From Leptospira soteropolitanensis (GTDB lineage: Bacteria > Spirochaetota > Leptospiria > Leptospirales > Leptospiraceae): a stretch of 64,000 bases of DNA. Below, in pieces: positions 55,051 to 63,827 of this stretch. Below the pieces are notes generated by a model that was not told the origin of the DNA, did no database searches, and saw nothing but the letters and a program-made list of their open reading frames with translations. The translations under genes were made by a program, and so were the position numbers. The stretch's first letter is position 1, and each line of letters opens with the position of its first letter. The stretch is from contig NZ_JAMQPN010000002.1 of assembly GCF_026151655.1 (NCBI RefSeq), positions 496,001 to 560,000 of the forward strand, read 5' to 3'.

Positions 55051-55452
55051 TTATTTTATAAAAAGAGAAGCTAATGAAGAAAGCTGAGAAGTGATGTCAC
55101 CTCCAGGTTCTTTACCATCTGGTGAAAGTTTATCAATAACAACAGGCAATAAACTTCCAATAAGTCCTGCCGTTTTTTCCGAGTCTAATCCCACTTTTTT
55201 GGCCAATTCTTGTACGGACTCACTCCCTAAAACCTTTAAAACATCGGAAGCTTCTAAATTTACGTTCTCTCCCGTTCCAACCCAGGAAGCAGCCGCCTCC
55301 GCAAATCCTTTGTCTTTGAACTTTTGGACAACTCCGGAGACACCGCCATTCTCTTCTATGATCTTTTGGATTCCAGATATGACTTGGGGATTGTTTTGGA
55401 CTAGCTCTACTGCCTGAGCTGCTACGGCTTTCAAATTTTCAAAAAAACTCAT
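55051..55452 (-). CDS. YidB-like (DUF937) protein
   Basis: 133 aa from ATG at 55452. ENGGVSGVVQKFKDKGFAEAAASWVGTGENVNLEASDVLKVLG is the typical YidB/DUF937 sequence, followed by KKVGLDSEKTAGLIGSLLPVVIDKLSPDG. Small cytoplasmic helical protein of unknown function. Monocistronic, with its own terminator. Confidence 0.85.
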   Translation of the reverse strand: MSFFENLKAVAAQAVELVQNNPQVISGIQKIIEENGGVSGVVQKFKDKGFAEAAASWVGTGENVNLEASDVLKVLGSESVQELAKKVGLDSEKTAGLIGSLLPVVIDKLSPDGKEPGGDITSQLSSLASLFIK

Positions 55453-55605
55453 AGGTAAACTCTACTTTTAAAAAAAAGTAAAAGAAAGTTTTTTTTTAAA
55501 ATCAATGTAATCTTTTCCAAGTATTTTTCATTAAAGAAAACAGTAATTTATTGCATTCCCACTCCTTAAGCCAAAACATCAATCCAATGTTAGTTGTGAC
55601 AAATC

Positions 55606-57297
55606 ATGGAAATTAGATCATCCAATCCACTTTTGAACTTAAAACATTTAGCCTTAGGGCTCTCACTTTTTCTATTTAATTGTTGGGCCAATCCCCTCAC
55701 CCATCCTTCCATTGAATGTTTGATGAAGTTACAAAATTCACTTTGTCCGGATAAAAAAATTTTAGAAAAATGGTCGCCTTACCTATTTTTAACACTCCTT
55801 CCCGAATCAACCGTAACCATTTCGAACCTGGCAAATCACTCCATTGTGGAAACTGGTTTTGTTGTCGGAACGGTTGCTTCTGGTCATCCATACGTCAATG
55901 TTTGGACCGATGATATTCTACATACCCAAGTGCCCGTCATCGATGGCACCTGGCGTTATGCCCTTCCGGCAAGAGCGGTCACAAATACTTTCTGGACGTA
56001 TGGAAGTCTTCATACCATCTCAGTTCATTTGCCTTTCGAAAGACCAAAAACCATCCAGGTCCGAATGGGAACCAATCATGATACAAATGGAGATGGTTAT
56101 CCCGATTTGATTGTATCGGCTAGCCCTGGCGCTGGATCTCAAGGATATGCTTATGTGTACCAAATTGATCCAACAACCAAACTTCTCTCACAAACACCGA
56201 ACACAACCTTAACAGATGGTCAAACCAATAATACATATTTTGGATCCAAGATAAGCTCTGGTGACTACAATGGAGATGGATATGCAGATATTTTAGTGGG
56301 TTCTCAAGCTTATGGACTATACCCAGGAAGGGTTTATCTTTTTTTAAGTAGTGGCCAATCTAGAATCACTTCACAAAATTTAACTACAGCGAACTTCACT
56401 TATATTTCCTCAGTCTCGGATAATTTTGGAAGCCATTCGGTCGTGGGCGATGTCAATGGAAATGGCTACCAAGATTTAGTAGTTGGAGCCCCATTTTATT
56501 CATCAAAGTTAGGACAAATCTATGTATTTCTTTCCAATTTTGGAAACTTATCTAATATTCCACAGCAGAATCTCCCTGCTCCGTTAGATATAGCCAGTTG
56601 TCCAGGTGTAAATGCTTGTCAGTTTGGAACAAGTATTGTTTTGGATTATTTTAATTCTGATAAGTGTATTGATCTTGCAGTTGGTGCTCCAACTTTTAAT
56701 ACCGATCAAGGAATCATATTTGTATATCATTCCACCTGCGATCCCATCAACCCATATAATACTCCTGTTGCCACATTGAAAGGCCCACTAACAACGAGTT
56801 GTTATGGCAATAGTTGTAAATTTGGAGGAACCCTGGCTTCTGGCGATACCAATGGAGATGGATTGCCTGACTTACTGATCGGAGCAACCGGTGCCAGTTC
56901 CGGGATTGGTGACGTTTACTTAGTGTTAAACGATCAAATTTCAGGATATCGCAATATGGATTTAAGTGCTGGTGGGTCTGCCGATAGCCTTTTTTCTGGC
57001 TTTGCTACCGGTACCAATTTCTCGCAAGGACTACAGTTCCAAGACACCAATGCGGATGGCCTACAAGATATCATCATCTCGGAACCTACGACTACAAATC
57101 GAGTCTACACATTTCACAGTGTGCGCGGTGGTGCTCCAACAAACCAAAATCTAAATAACGGCGGAGTGACAAGCCAAACACTTATTCCCCCAGCAGGGAC
57201 TTCTTTTGGAAATTCCTTTGCAGATTTGAGTAGAAAGGCAAAGATATATCTTTGGGCTTTGGTTGAAAAAACAAAAGAGTATTTTGGAATGATTTAA
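55606..57297 (+). CDS. FG-GAP repeat (integrin-like beta-propeller) lipoprotein
   Basis: 563 aa from ATG at 55606. The leader ends LFLFNC (lipobox). From about residue 165 there are repeated calcium-loop motifs DxNGDGxxD (HDTNGDGYPD, DYNGDGYADILVGS, DVNGNGYQDLVVGA, DTNGDGLPDLLIGA, DTNADGLQDI), five or six blades of an integrin-alpha-like propeller. Probably surface-exposed and adhesive or structural. The last ~20 residues (KIYLWALVEKTKEYFG) do not look like a propeller blade; a 3' frameshift or a degraded end is possible. Confidence 0.88.
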   Translation: MEIRSSNPLLNLKHLALGLSLFLFNCWANPLTHPSIECLMKLQNSLCPDKKILEKWSPYLFLTLLPESTVTISNLANHSIVETGFVVGTVASGHPYVNVWTDDILHTQVPVIDGTWRYALPARAVTNTFWTYGSLHTISVHLPFERPKTIQVRMGTNHDTNGDGYPDLIVSASPGAGSQGYAYVYQIDPTTKLLSQTPNTTLTDGQTNNTYFGSKISSGDYNGDGYADILVGSQAYGLYPGRVYLFLSSGQSRITSQNLTTANFTYISSVSDNFGSHSVVGDVNGNGYQDLVVGAPFYSSKLGQIYVFLSNFGNLSNIPQQNLPAPLDIASCPGVNACQFGTSIVLDYFNSDKCIDLAVGAPTFNTDQGIIFVYHSTCDPINPYNTPVATLKGPLTTSCYGNSCKFGGTLASGDTNGDGLPDLLIGATGASSGIGDVYLVLNDQISGYRNMDLSAGGSADSLFSGFATGTNFSQGLQFQDTNADGLQDIIISEPTTTNRVYTFHSVRGGAPTNQNLNNGGVTSQTLIPPAGTSFGNSFADLSRKAKIYLWALVEKTKEYFGMI

Positions 57298-57434
57298 TAG
57301 AGGATCGGATCTTATTATCTCTTTGTCCTACGCACCATCGTTATGTGCTTGAAAATAGAATGCAATCTCCGAATAAAATTAAATGTAGACGTTTGGTGCC
57401 AATGGCAACTCGATAGAAAAAAAGAACCATCTTG

Positions 57435-57851
57435 ATGCGATTCCAAGATTCAAAAAAACTATTCCTCCTTTTATACATTACATTTTTAGGATGCAGACTC
57501 CCTATCAACAATCCCAATACAAGTCTCACCATATCCAAAAAAGAAACCTACACTTCAATCAAAGCTATCAGTTGCCTGTTTGATCCTTTTCGCTCTGGAC
57601 TCTTTACAGAATTAGGGAATGATGAGGATCCAAGCCCTGATGCCCATAACGAAACCATATATTATGAAAAAAGAGCAGAAAGTGCCTGTCTACGCAGTAT
57701 CCTTGCGATTCCGTGTCCTTCTTACCCGATCAACACAACACAAGCCACATCTGAAATGGTGGCGCATATCGCTGTGAACCGATCACAAAATTGCACCTTT
57801 AAAGTGGCTCGTTTTTTTGAATTCGAAAAACCACTCTATGGAAATTTTTAA
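57435..57851 (+). CDS. Hypothetical lipoprotein
   Basis: 138 aa from ATG at 57435 (TTG 57432 directly before it). The leader ends ITFLGC, a lipobox. The mature part has six further cysteines, some possibly disulfide-bonded in the periplasm. No family recognised. Overlaps the next gene by 14 bp, so they are coupled. Confidence 0.72.
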   Translation: MRFQDSKKLFLLLYITFLGCRLPINNPNTSLTISKKETYTSIKAISCLFDPFRSGLFTELGNDEDPSPDAHNETIYYEKRAESACLRSILAIPCPSYPINTTQATSEMVAHIAVNRSQNCTFKVARFFEFEKPLYGNF

Positions 57852-58779
57852 TATCACAGTACAATCGAATATTCTTTTATTCGTTTTTCTAGGTATCCTT
57901 TGGATCCTAAATGATTCCGTTTTAAAAATTTTGTTTCCCGGATTGGTTACAGGGAAAATTTCAGATGTCATTGGACTTCTATTAACACCCCTAATTCTAA
58001 CGGGCATTATATCCTTATTTCGAAAAAAAGAGAACCTTTACAGAGTATTTTCGGTTTCTTTATTTTTCACTATTTTATTGTTTTTATTCATTAACCTATC
58101 GCAATCAATTAACGATTCCTTTTACAAATTCATTAACTCAAATGAAAAAATGAATTTAGCCGACAGATCTGATTTACTTTTGTTACCATTCTCTTTTTTT
58201 ACAGTTTATTTTTTCAAAAAAACAAAGCCATTTTTTAAAATTCCAAACCTTCGTAAGTTACCGATTCTTTTATTTCCTACGCTTGCATTAATCAATACAT
58301 CCTACCCAACGGGAAGATCAGACCTCATTTCTATAATTGGACTTCTCAGTTTGGCCACTGATACAATCATCCAACTAGACCTCAAAGAAATAACTGTAGC
58401 AGACAATAATTATACATTCCAATTTCAATTCATAGGAATGAATAACGAAAGCAGTGCACGAATATCTGAAATCCCCGACCCAAATTCCCATTGTTCCAAT
58501 CCAGAAAAACCAACAATAGATTTCGGAAACAGAGAAAACAAGGATATCGAAGTGGGTAAATTTCAAAACTATATAATCGAAATTTCAAAAAGCCAAAATT
58601 TCGAAACTATTGTGAAAACTTCCGACTGCAATAATACAGCCTGCATTATCGATCTTCAAAGCCTAGGTTCTGGGAAATTTTTCTGGAAAGTTCGTGTTAG
58701 ATATTTATATAGAAGAGAGTGCCAATTGTACCTAGAAAATTTTTCGGTACCCCAAGAGGTTCATTATTTCATGAAATGA
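57838..58779 (+). CDS. Hypothetical integral membrane protein
   Basis: 313 aa from ATG at 57838. About five hydrophobic segments in the first 190 residues; NDSVLKILFPGLVTGKISDVIGLLLTPLIL resembles a conserved LKxxxxxxxTGKxSDxxGL membrane-protein motif seen in several bacteria. The C-terminal 130 residues are an extracytoplasmic domain with five cysteines. Function unknown. Coupled to the lipoprotein gene upstream. Confidence 0.7.
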   Translation: MEIFNITVQSNILLFVFLGILWILNDSVLKILFPGLVTGKISDVIGLLLTPLILTGIISLFRKKENLYRVFSVSLFFTILLFLFINLSQSINDSFYKFINSNEKMNLADRSDLLLLPFSFFTVYFFKKTKPFFKIPNLRKLPILLFPTLALINTSYPTGRSDLISIIGLLSLATDTIIQLDLKEITVADNNYTFQFQFIGMNNESSARISEIPDPNSHCSNPEKPTIDFGNRENKDIEVGKFQNYIIEISKSQNFETIVKTSDCNNTACIIDLQSLGSGKFFWKVRVRYLYRRECQLYLENFSVPQEVHYFMK

Positions 58780-58867
58780 AAGAACTTCCCCACTGTTTAC
58801 CGTTATACTGCCAATGAATCAGTTATTTTGTTTGCCAGGTTCCGAAAATTTCCCCATTCTGACTTTT

Positions 58868-59534
58868 ATGAAAATTAGCAAACTAATTCTCCCTCTTAGT
58901 ATTTCTTGGTATTTTTAGCACTTTGTTAGGTGCTTGCTAGAAGTCAAATGATGGAAATGACGATACCATTTTAACTCTTCTTCTGCTTCAGGCAACTGCG
59001 GCAACTCCTTGCACCACTAGATGTCATATATATCTATCAGAAAAATACGGTGGCGCACTTGGGATTGGTGGGATCAAAGGATCAGATGCAATTTGCAATG
59101 GTGATATTAACCGGGTAAAAGGAAAAACCTATAAAGCTATGATTTCTGTTCCCTGGTCGAGAGAAATCACTGGCAGCGCAACCGGTACACCGACTTACAC
59201 AGACTGGGTGCTCAAGGCTAATACTTTTTATTCAAATAGCACAGAACCTTCCAATACGACAGGTTCTACGACAAATGCCAACTGAATCTTCCGGGATTCA
59301 AATGTGACGATGCAAATGAATTTTCCTCTAGGTACGAATGGAACGACTTTCTGGACTGGGATCACAATTACTGGTGGAAACTTTGCCAATGGAGACAATT
59401 ACACCAACTGGTCGACGATCGGTGCTGGGGTCAATGGTCAGGTTGGCGTTGTCGGAGCCAGTACAACGACACTGGTTGATGCAACTACAAATGTATGTAA
59501 CGTATCTAATCGTGTTGTTTGTGTAGAACAATAA
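58868..59534 (+). pseudogene. DUF1554 lipoprotein pseudogene
   Basis: A signal peptide starts at ATG 58868. A frameshift near 58912 is needed to continue into GIFSTLLGAC, the lipobox. A TAG follows at once. The frame then reads through CTTRCHIYLSEKYGG, SDAICNGDIN, GKTYKAMI and DWVLKANTFY to a TGA near 59283, then FPLGTNGTTFWTGI, NWST and RVVCVEQ-stop at 59534. This is the leptospiral DUF1554 fold. Three separate lesions mean the gene is dead. Confidence 0.75.
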
Positions 59535-59734
59535 ACAGAAGGTTTCTAGGAAGCTTGAGTGATACCAGCTTCCTCTTTTATGAATAGACAGAAATTCTTT
59601 TTCTCTATGAAGAAGAATTTCTAGGTTCCTGAAAAAGTAAGTTGAGATTCTATATCTCAGTTAACATGCTTTAATTTCTAATTTTACTGTTCTTCGTATA
59701 CTTTAATCTAAAAGTTTAGAAACGATTTACTTTA

Positions 59735-60140
59735 TCATTTAATACACCGAATACCATATACATCCCTCGGTTTAACATTAACGGGCCCACTCGGATAACT
59801 GCGACCGTCGTAAATATAAAGATAATACTACTTGTCTTGACCAGCGGGTGTTGAAGACCAGTAGTATGCATGCGTCATTCTTACTCCATGATTTTGTAAC
59901 CTTCGATTTATAGGCTGATTTAAGCTCTTCGATGCTAGGAAGTCGCATACCTATACGTTTACATCTTTTTTTAGCATCTAGAAATACATCCGTTCCCTGG
60001 TCTGCCGACCATTTTGGTTCTGAAACTATCTGGATTGTTTCCTCCCCAGGCGAAACAAGAGGACTTTCTGCAGTTTTCGTCGTTGAACAAGAGAAAATAA
60101 AAAGAATTTGTATTAGGGTAATTGAGATGAATGGCTTCAT
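59735..60140 (-). pseudogene. DUF1566 lipoprotein pseudogene
   Basis: ATG 60140 starts a signal ending FIFSC (lipobox). KRIGMRLPSIEELKSAY is the DUF1566 core. After SWSKNDA the expected YYWSSTPAGQDK is found in another frame, then a TAG, then YYLYIYDGRSYPSGPVN and DVYGIRCIK-stop at 59735. A frameshift plus a nonsense codon inactivate it. The 128-aa frame at 59778-60164 is the visible 5' part. Confidence 0.75.
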
Positions 60141-60210
60141 CTCTTTATTGGAACGAAACTGCAAAGAATAGTCGAATTAATTTTTACCTTATCGCTGGCT
60201 CTAAAGGAAT

Positions 60211-60969
60211 TTACCTTTCATATCCCACGGGATCAATGATTTGTGCCTCCAATTTGCGATTATATTTTTTTTCATATTCCTTCACCCATTTATCCATTTC
60301 TTCTTAAGAAACATTTTTCCAACGAAGAAGCATAACACCTTTTAAGGAAGGAAGTCCAAGCATACATTTTAAACTTTTCGGACTCAGCAAAGTATCGCTT
60401 AATCGAAGATATGTTAACTTTTGAGCTTTTTCAGTGAAGTTACAAAATTGGCCTTCAGATATTGGATCAATTCCTTCATAGGCAAAAGAATCGAGATTCG
60501 GAAGCTTCGCAAAGCATTCCAAATCGAGTTCATCAAATTTCGAATTATAAAATTCAACGGAAATTTTCTTTGAATTAAGATACCTTGCTATGCGACATAT
60601 TTGCAGATTGTTAAGTTTTGAATTTGATACTCTAATCCTTGAAATTTTAGAGCCATGACATGATTCAAAATTTTGAAGTAAAAAGTCTTCAATCTTGGCT
60701 TTAAAAAATTTTAGTTCTAATGTTATTGTTAATTTGCCTATTAAATCAATATCTCCTTTCCTAAAAATTGTAGTCTCCCTCACGGTAATCTCATGAACAG
60801 TTTCATTATGATCATTAATATAATTTGAATAAGCATACTTTCGAATCCGCAATTCATTCAGAGTTTCATTAGGATCAATTTTTGGGAAATCAGTAGTGAT
60901 ATTACATGAAAAAACAACGAAACCAACAATTATAAATAATCCAGTCTTTATTTTATTAATATTCTTCAT
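60211..60969 (-). pseudogene. LRR-like lipoprotein gene with premature TAA
   Basis: Frame 60969 to TAA at 60304 (221 aa): the leader ends VVFSC (lipobox), then N-I-L-x-I leucine-rich-like repeats (LPNLDSFAYEG, LTYLRLSDTLL, LPSLKGVMLL). After TAA the same frame runs 30 more codons (EEMDKWVKEYEKKYN...GYER) to 60211, as expected of the missing C-terminus; CAA to TAA is the likely change. Overlaps the upstream peptidase-like gene by one base. The 221-aa form may still be made. Confidence 0.55.
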
Positions 60970-61715
60970 TATTTCTTTATATAGTCGAATGTATAGGGTG
61001 CATTTTCTGCATATTTGTTATCGATCGAATCGCGAACTATGAATGAAGCCCCCACATTGTTTGGATCGAATTTCGTACCATTCGCATTCGATGCAGGATC
61101 AATTACTGTGTAGGTCTTTCCATCTGGATCCCTCTGTAAAGATATTGTATGGCCTTTTCCAGTCCCATCATCTTTTACTCGTAGAGTAATGGCTTCGGGT
61201 CGATTTTCTTTAAGAAAATCACCAATGATTTTATAACCAGCTTGCCTATCACCTTGCGGCAAGGTTCCACTTTCTGGTAACCTCACCATTTTTCCATCTG
61301 AATATTTATATATGACGTTAGTTGTACTCAGTGTCATATCTTCCTTGTTTATAAGATCAATATCCGAAACTTCTTTGATGAATTTATCAAAATCTGGAAT
61401 TGAATCTCCCATTATTCTTTTTAACATCCCCCAATTTGCAAATGCAACACACCATTTGCTTCTTAGAACCTCAGCTGTACTAGGGGAATTGATAGAATTG
61501 TCTATATTTGTCGCTGTGATTCGGGACGGTTCAATCGCGCCTTGGTAAGCATCGGACTTTGCTATTTGTTCATAATAACTTGGATTTTTATGCTGCCACA
61601 TAGAATCAAGGGCATCAATTTCTGCTTTGTTTTCTTTCAGTTTGTTTGCTAGGAAATCATCGGCAGCTTTTTGTCGTTCCGCAGGATCTGCTTTTTGGTT
61701 TATAATCGCAATCAT
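60969..61715 (-). CDS. Papain/C39-like domain protein, possible toxin
   Basis: 248 aa from ATG at 61715. There is no signal peptide. A helical N-terminus (NQKADPAERQKAADDFLANKL) is followed by a cysteine-histidine-acid arrangement: WCVAFANWG (Cys), GKGHTISLQRDPDG (His) and TVIDPASN (Asp). This is the order of papain- and C39-like folds, found as C-terminal toxin domains of polymorphic toxins. The downstream lipoprotein gene overlaps by one base. Toxin role is inference; a housekeeping cysteine peptidase is the alternative. Confidence 0.55.
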   Translation of the reverse strand: MIAIINQKADPAERQKAADDFLANKLKENKAEIDALDSMWQHKNPSYYEQIAKSDAYQGAIEPSRITATNIDNSINSPSTAEVLRSKWCVAFANWGMLKRIMGDSIPDFDKFIKEVSDIDLINKEDMTLSTTNVIYKYSDGKMVRLPESGTLPQGDRQAGYKIIGDFLKENRPEAITLRVKDDGTGKGHTISLQRDPDGKTYTVIDPASNANGTKFDPNNVGASFIVRDSIDNKYAENAPYTFDYIKK

Positions 61716-61736
61716 ACTTTTTCGGTGGTTAGGCTT

Positions 61737-61967
61737 TTACAACTGATTCCTGATTTCCAAAATTCTTGCTTTAAAGGGTTTCAAAGGAACATGAACTGAA
61801 TTCCAAATAATATCATCACCACCAATTTCCAGAATCCTTTCGACCGCCCGCTTGCGAAGAATATCCGTTTTGTATTGTTGAAGTCCAAGAACATCTTCTT
61901 AAAAAAGATAAATTTCATCGACTGAAGAAATAATATCGTCAAGAATAACAATTGTGTCACGCGGCAT
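61737..61967 (-). pseudogene. HEPN toxin (HepT/DUF86) pseudogene
   Basis: ATG 61967 overlaps the MntA stop, the usual hepT position. It reads PRDTIVILDDIISSVDEIYLF, then TAA, then QYKTDILRKRAVERILEIGG, IIWNSV, LEIRNQL-stop at 61737. Besides the internal TAA, the segment between EIGG and the end is shorter than in intact HepT, and the final stop falls inside the RNxxxxH active site before the histidine. Non-functional. Confidence 0.7.
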
Positions 61968-62259
61968 AAATCGTTTCGCTTAAAATTTGGTCTTTGATTC
62001 TCATTTTGATCGATTCTTTAATCACTAAGTCGATCCTTCTATGAAAAGTATCCTCTAGATAAATTTTTAAATCCATATAATTACGAAAGTTTTTTTGATC
62101 GGGTATAAATTCCACTAGAATGTCAATGTCACTTTCTGAATTAAATTCGTTTCTTGCGAACGATCCGAACAAACCAATATACAATACTCCAAACTTTTTT
62201 AGAGAATCTATGTTTGTTGTTAGTAGAGAAAGAATTTGGCTTTTAGATAAAGATGACAT
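61957..62259 (-). CDS. mntA: MntA-type minimal nucleotidyltransferase antitoxin
   Basis: 100 aa from ATG at 62259, after GGGGCC. The nucleotidyltransferase motif GSFARNEFNSESDIDILVEF (about 33-52) has the GSxAR and DxD residues intact, plus a final RRIDLVIKE acidic strand. MntA adds AMPs to the HEPN toxin HepT. Its partner is the ruined frame that begins inside its stop codon. An antitoxin without a live toxin would be expected to decay next. Confidence 0.85.
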   Translation of the reverse strand: MSSLSKSQILSLLTTNIDSLKKFGVLYIGLFGSFARNEFNSESDIDILVEFIPDQKNFRNYMDLKIYLEDTFHRRIDLVIKESIKMRIKDQILSETIYAA

Positions 62260-62403
62260 TCTGGCCCCTTTGTCTAAGATTTAGATAGTGCGACAACTCT
62301 TGACAAGTCAACTAACGAGGATTGTTGATAAGAATCATGAGCACTAAAAAAGGAACTTCAATCACATCGAATATGGTTACATCCTATATAGATTCTGCTC
62401 CAG

Positions 62404-62528
62404 GACTTGACCTCTCCGCTGCAAACACTTCCTTGTGTTTGCTACGCTTCGAGGCACGGCTCCCTTCGTCGCATGCCATCCGGGCATGCTCTATGTTATG
62501 ATTGCTCCCTATGGGTCGCAACCATAAC
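62404..62528. repeat. GC-rich multi-hairpin repeat block
   Basis: Three hairpins in 125 bp: GCAAACAC-ttcctt-GTGTTTGC (62421-62442), GCATGCC-atccg-GGCATGC (62471-62489) and GTTATGATTGC...GCAACCATAAC (62495-62528, one mismatch). The style, cggctcccttcgtcg between strong short stems, resembles the block at 14,976-15,050. It is much richer in GC than its surroundings and looks like a dispersed REP-type element. Confidence 0.6.
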
Positions 62529-62574
62529 AGTCTCAGGGAACTGTTCAAGTCCCTTAGGCTTTGTCGTGATTTGA

Positions 62575-63768
62575 ATGTTTCGATTGATTTCAGGAAAGTG
62601 TTTTTTGCGGGCGGGCCGAATATCCCCCAAGCCGACAAATACCCTATCACTACCCTCCTCTAATAACCTCCTCTCTAATCCTGAACTTAATCTATTCTTC
62701 AAACTAAAAACCCTTCATATTCTCAAGACTCTTTACCCTAAGTCTTGTAATTGTGAGAATCCAAACTTAGTTTTCCTCAAGTTAAAAAAACTAGACTCAA
62801 TCGCTAGATGTTCTTCATGCCATAAGATGATTTCTATTACTTCCAAAACTCCATTCCAAAATTACAAATCAAACCTAGCTTACATTAGTTTTATAATTTG
62901 GGACATGGTGAATCAGTATCCAAAGATTATGACCTCAAAAGAAATTTCTAGAAAGTTAAACTTACCATACAAGACAGCTTACTTCTTGAAAAAGAGAATT
63001 CAGGTTATGTTCTCACAGTTAAATGAATCACTTAAAACAAAGTTATATGAAGAACTTAAAAATTCTGATGATTCAGAGAAAAAACCAATTGCTGTAGCTG
63101 ACTCAGTTGTTCTATATTCATCATCAATTAGAGCCAATAAACACAGGTCTAGACGCTTCAAGACTGGAACCGCTTCTATCTATTTGAGTAATAGTCTAGG
63201 AGCTGGTCAATGTGGAACATTGGTTCACACGGTTGGCATCAATGGAGGTATGACCTTTTACAAAAGTATTCCACTTAACAACCAACATTATCTAGAGAAG
63301 GACTTAGATGATAAGCTTCCAAAAAACGTGACGCTTTACACAGACGAGGGATACAAATTTATATGGGATAGACCTAACCACAAAATGGTCAATCATTCTC
63401 GAAAGAGTAATGATCCGAGATACAACCTAAGTCGTGAAAGGTGGGTGACTAAGGAAGGTGTGAGTTCCAACGGAGCTGAATCACGGAACAACATACTCAA
63501 GCAATCCTTCAGAAGTTATGGCTATGTGTCTCCTAAGTGGAGTCAGTTGTATCTTGATGAGATTAGTTTTTTGGGGAATGCCAGGTTCGTTCCCGAACTA
63601 AGGGATTTACTGAGCCTAAAAGAGGGGGATTCTGTTGGCTTTGGTAATTCCTTCTGCGGGCGGAGGGACTTGAACCCCCACGCCTCACGGCGCCAGAACC
63701 TAAATCTGGTGCGTCTGCCAATTTCGCCACGCCCGCATTGTGGTTGTATAAGCAGGTTTTTGTACTAG
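62575..63768 (+). pseudogene. IS1595/ISXO2-like transposase gene truncated at tRNA-Leu
   Basis: The frame from ATG 62575 matches the 577-aa protein at 13.1-14.8 kb: CSSCHK ribbon, FLKKRIQVMFSQLN, RANKHRSRR, TDEGYKF, NHSRKS, RERWVTKEGVSSNGAESRNN and YLDEI, with the D-D-E residues kept. After about residue 355 the resemblance stops. The last ~35 codons are simply the antisense of tRNA-Leu (CGRRDLNPHA...), so the true 3' end, winged helix and any HNH partner are missing. Confidence 0.75.
63655..63736 (-). tRNA. tRNA-Leu (UAG)
   Basis: 82 nt on the minus strand. Acceptor GCGGGCG/CGCCCGC, anticodon arm CCAGATTTAGGTTCTGG with anticodon TAG, a long variable arm (GCGCCGTGAGGCGT) typical of leucine tRNAs, and the T arm GGGGGTTCAAGTCCCTC. 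The discriminator base is A. Its 3' end faces the decayed accessory region, the usual side for integration. Confidence 0.95.
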
Positions 63769-63827
63769 GTAAATCTGTCTAGTACGATTTTACGATTCAC
63801 TTGCCTTTGTTTCGAAATTTTATTCTC

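Noticed and set aside
62384..62650. 88- and 68-codon minus-strand frames in the repeat block
   Set aside because: They arise from the GC-rich hairpin block and overlap the transposase frame; no domain is visible.
63656..63768. C-terminus of the 62.6-kb frame as a real protein segment
   Set aside because: It is the antisense of tRNA-Leu, a common source of false open frames.
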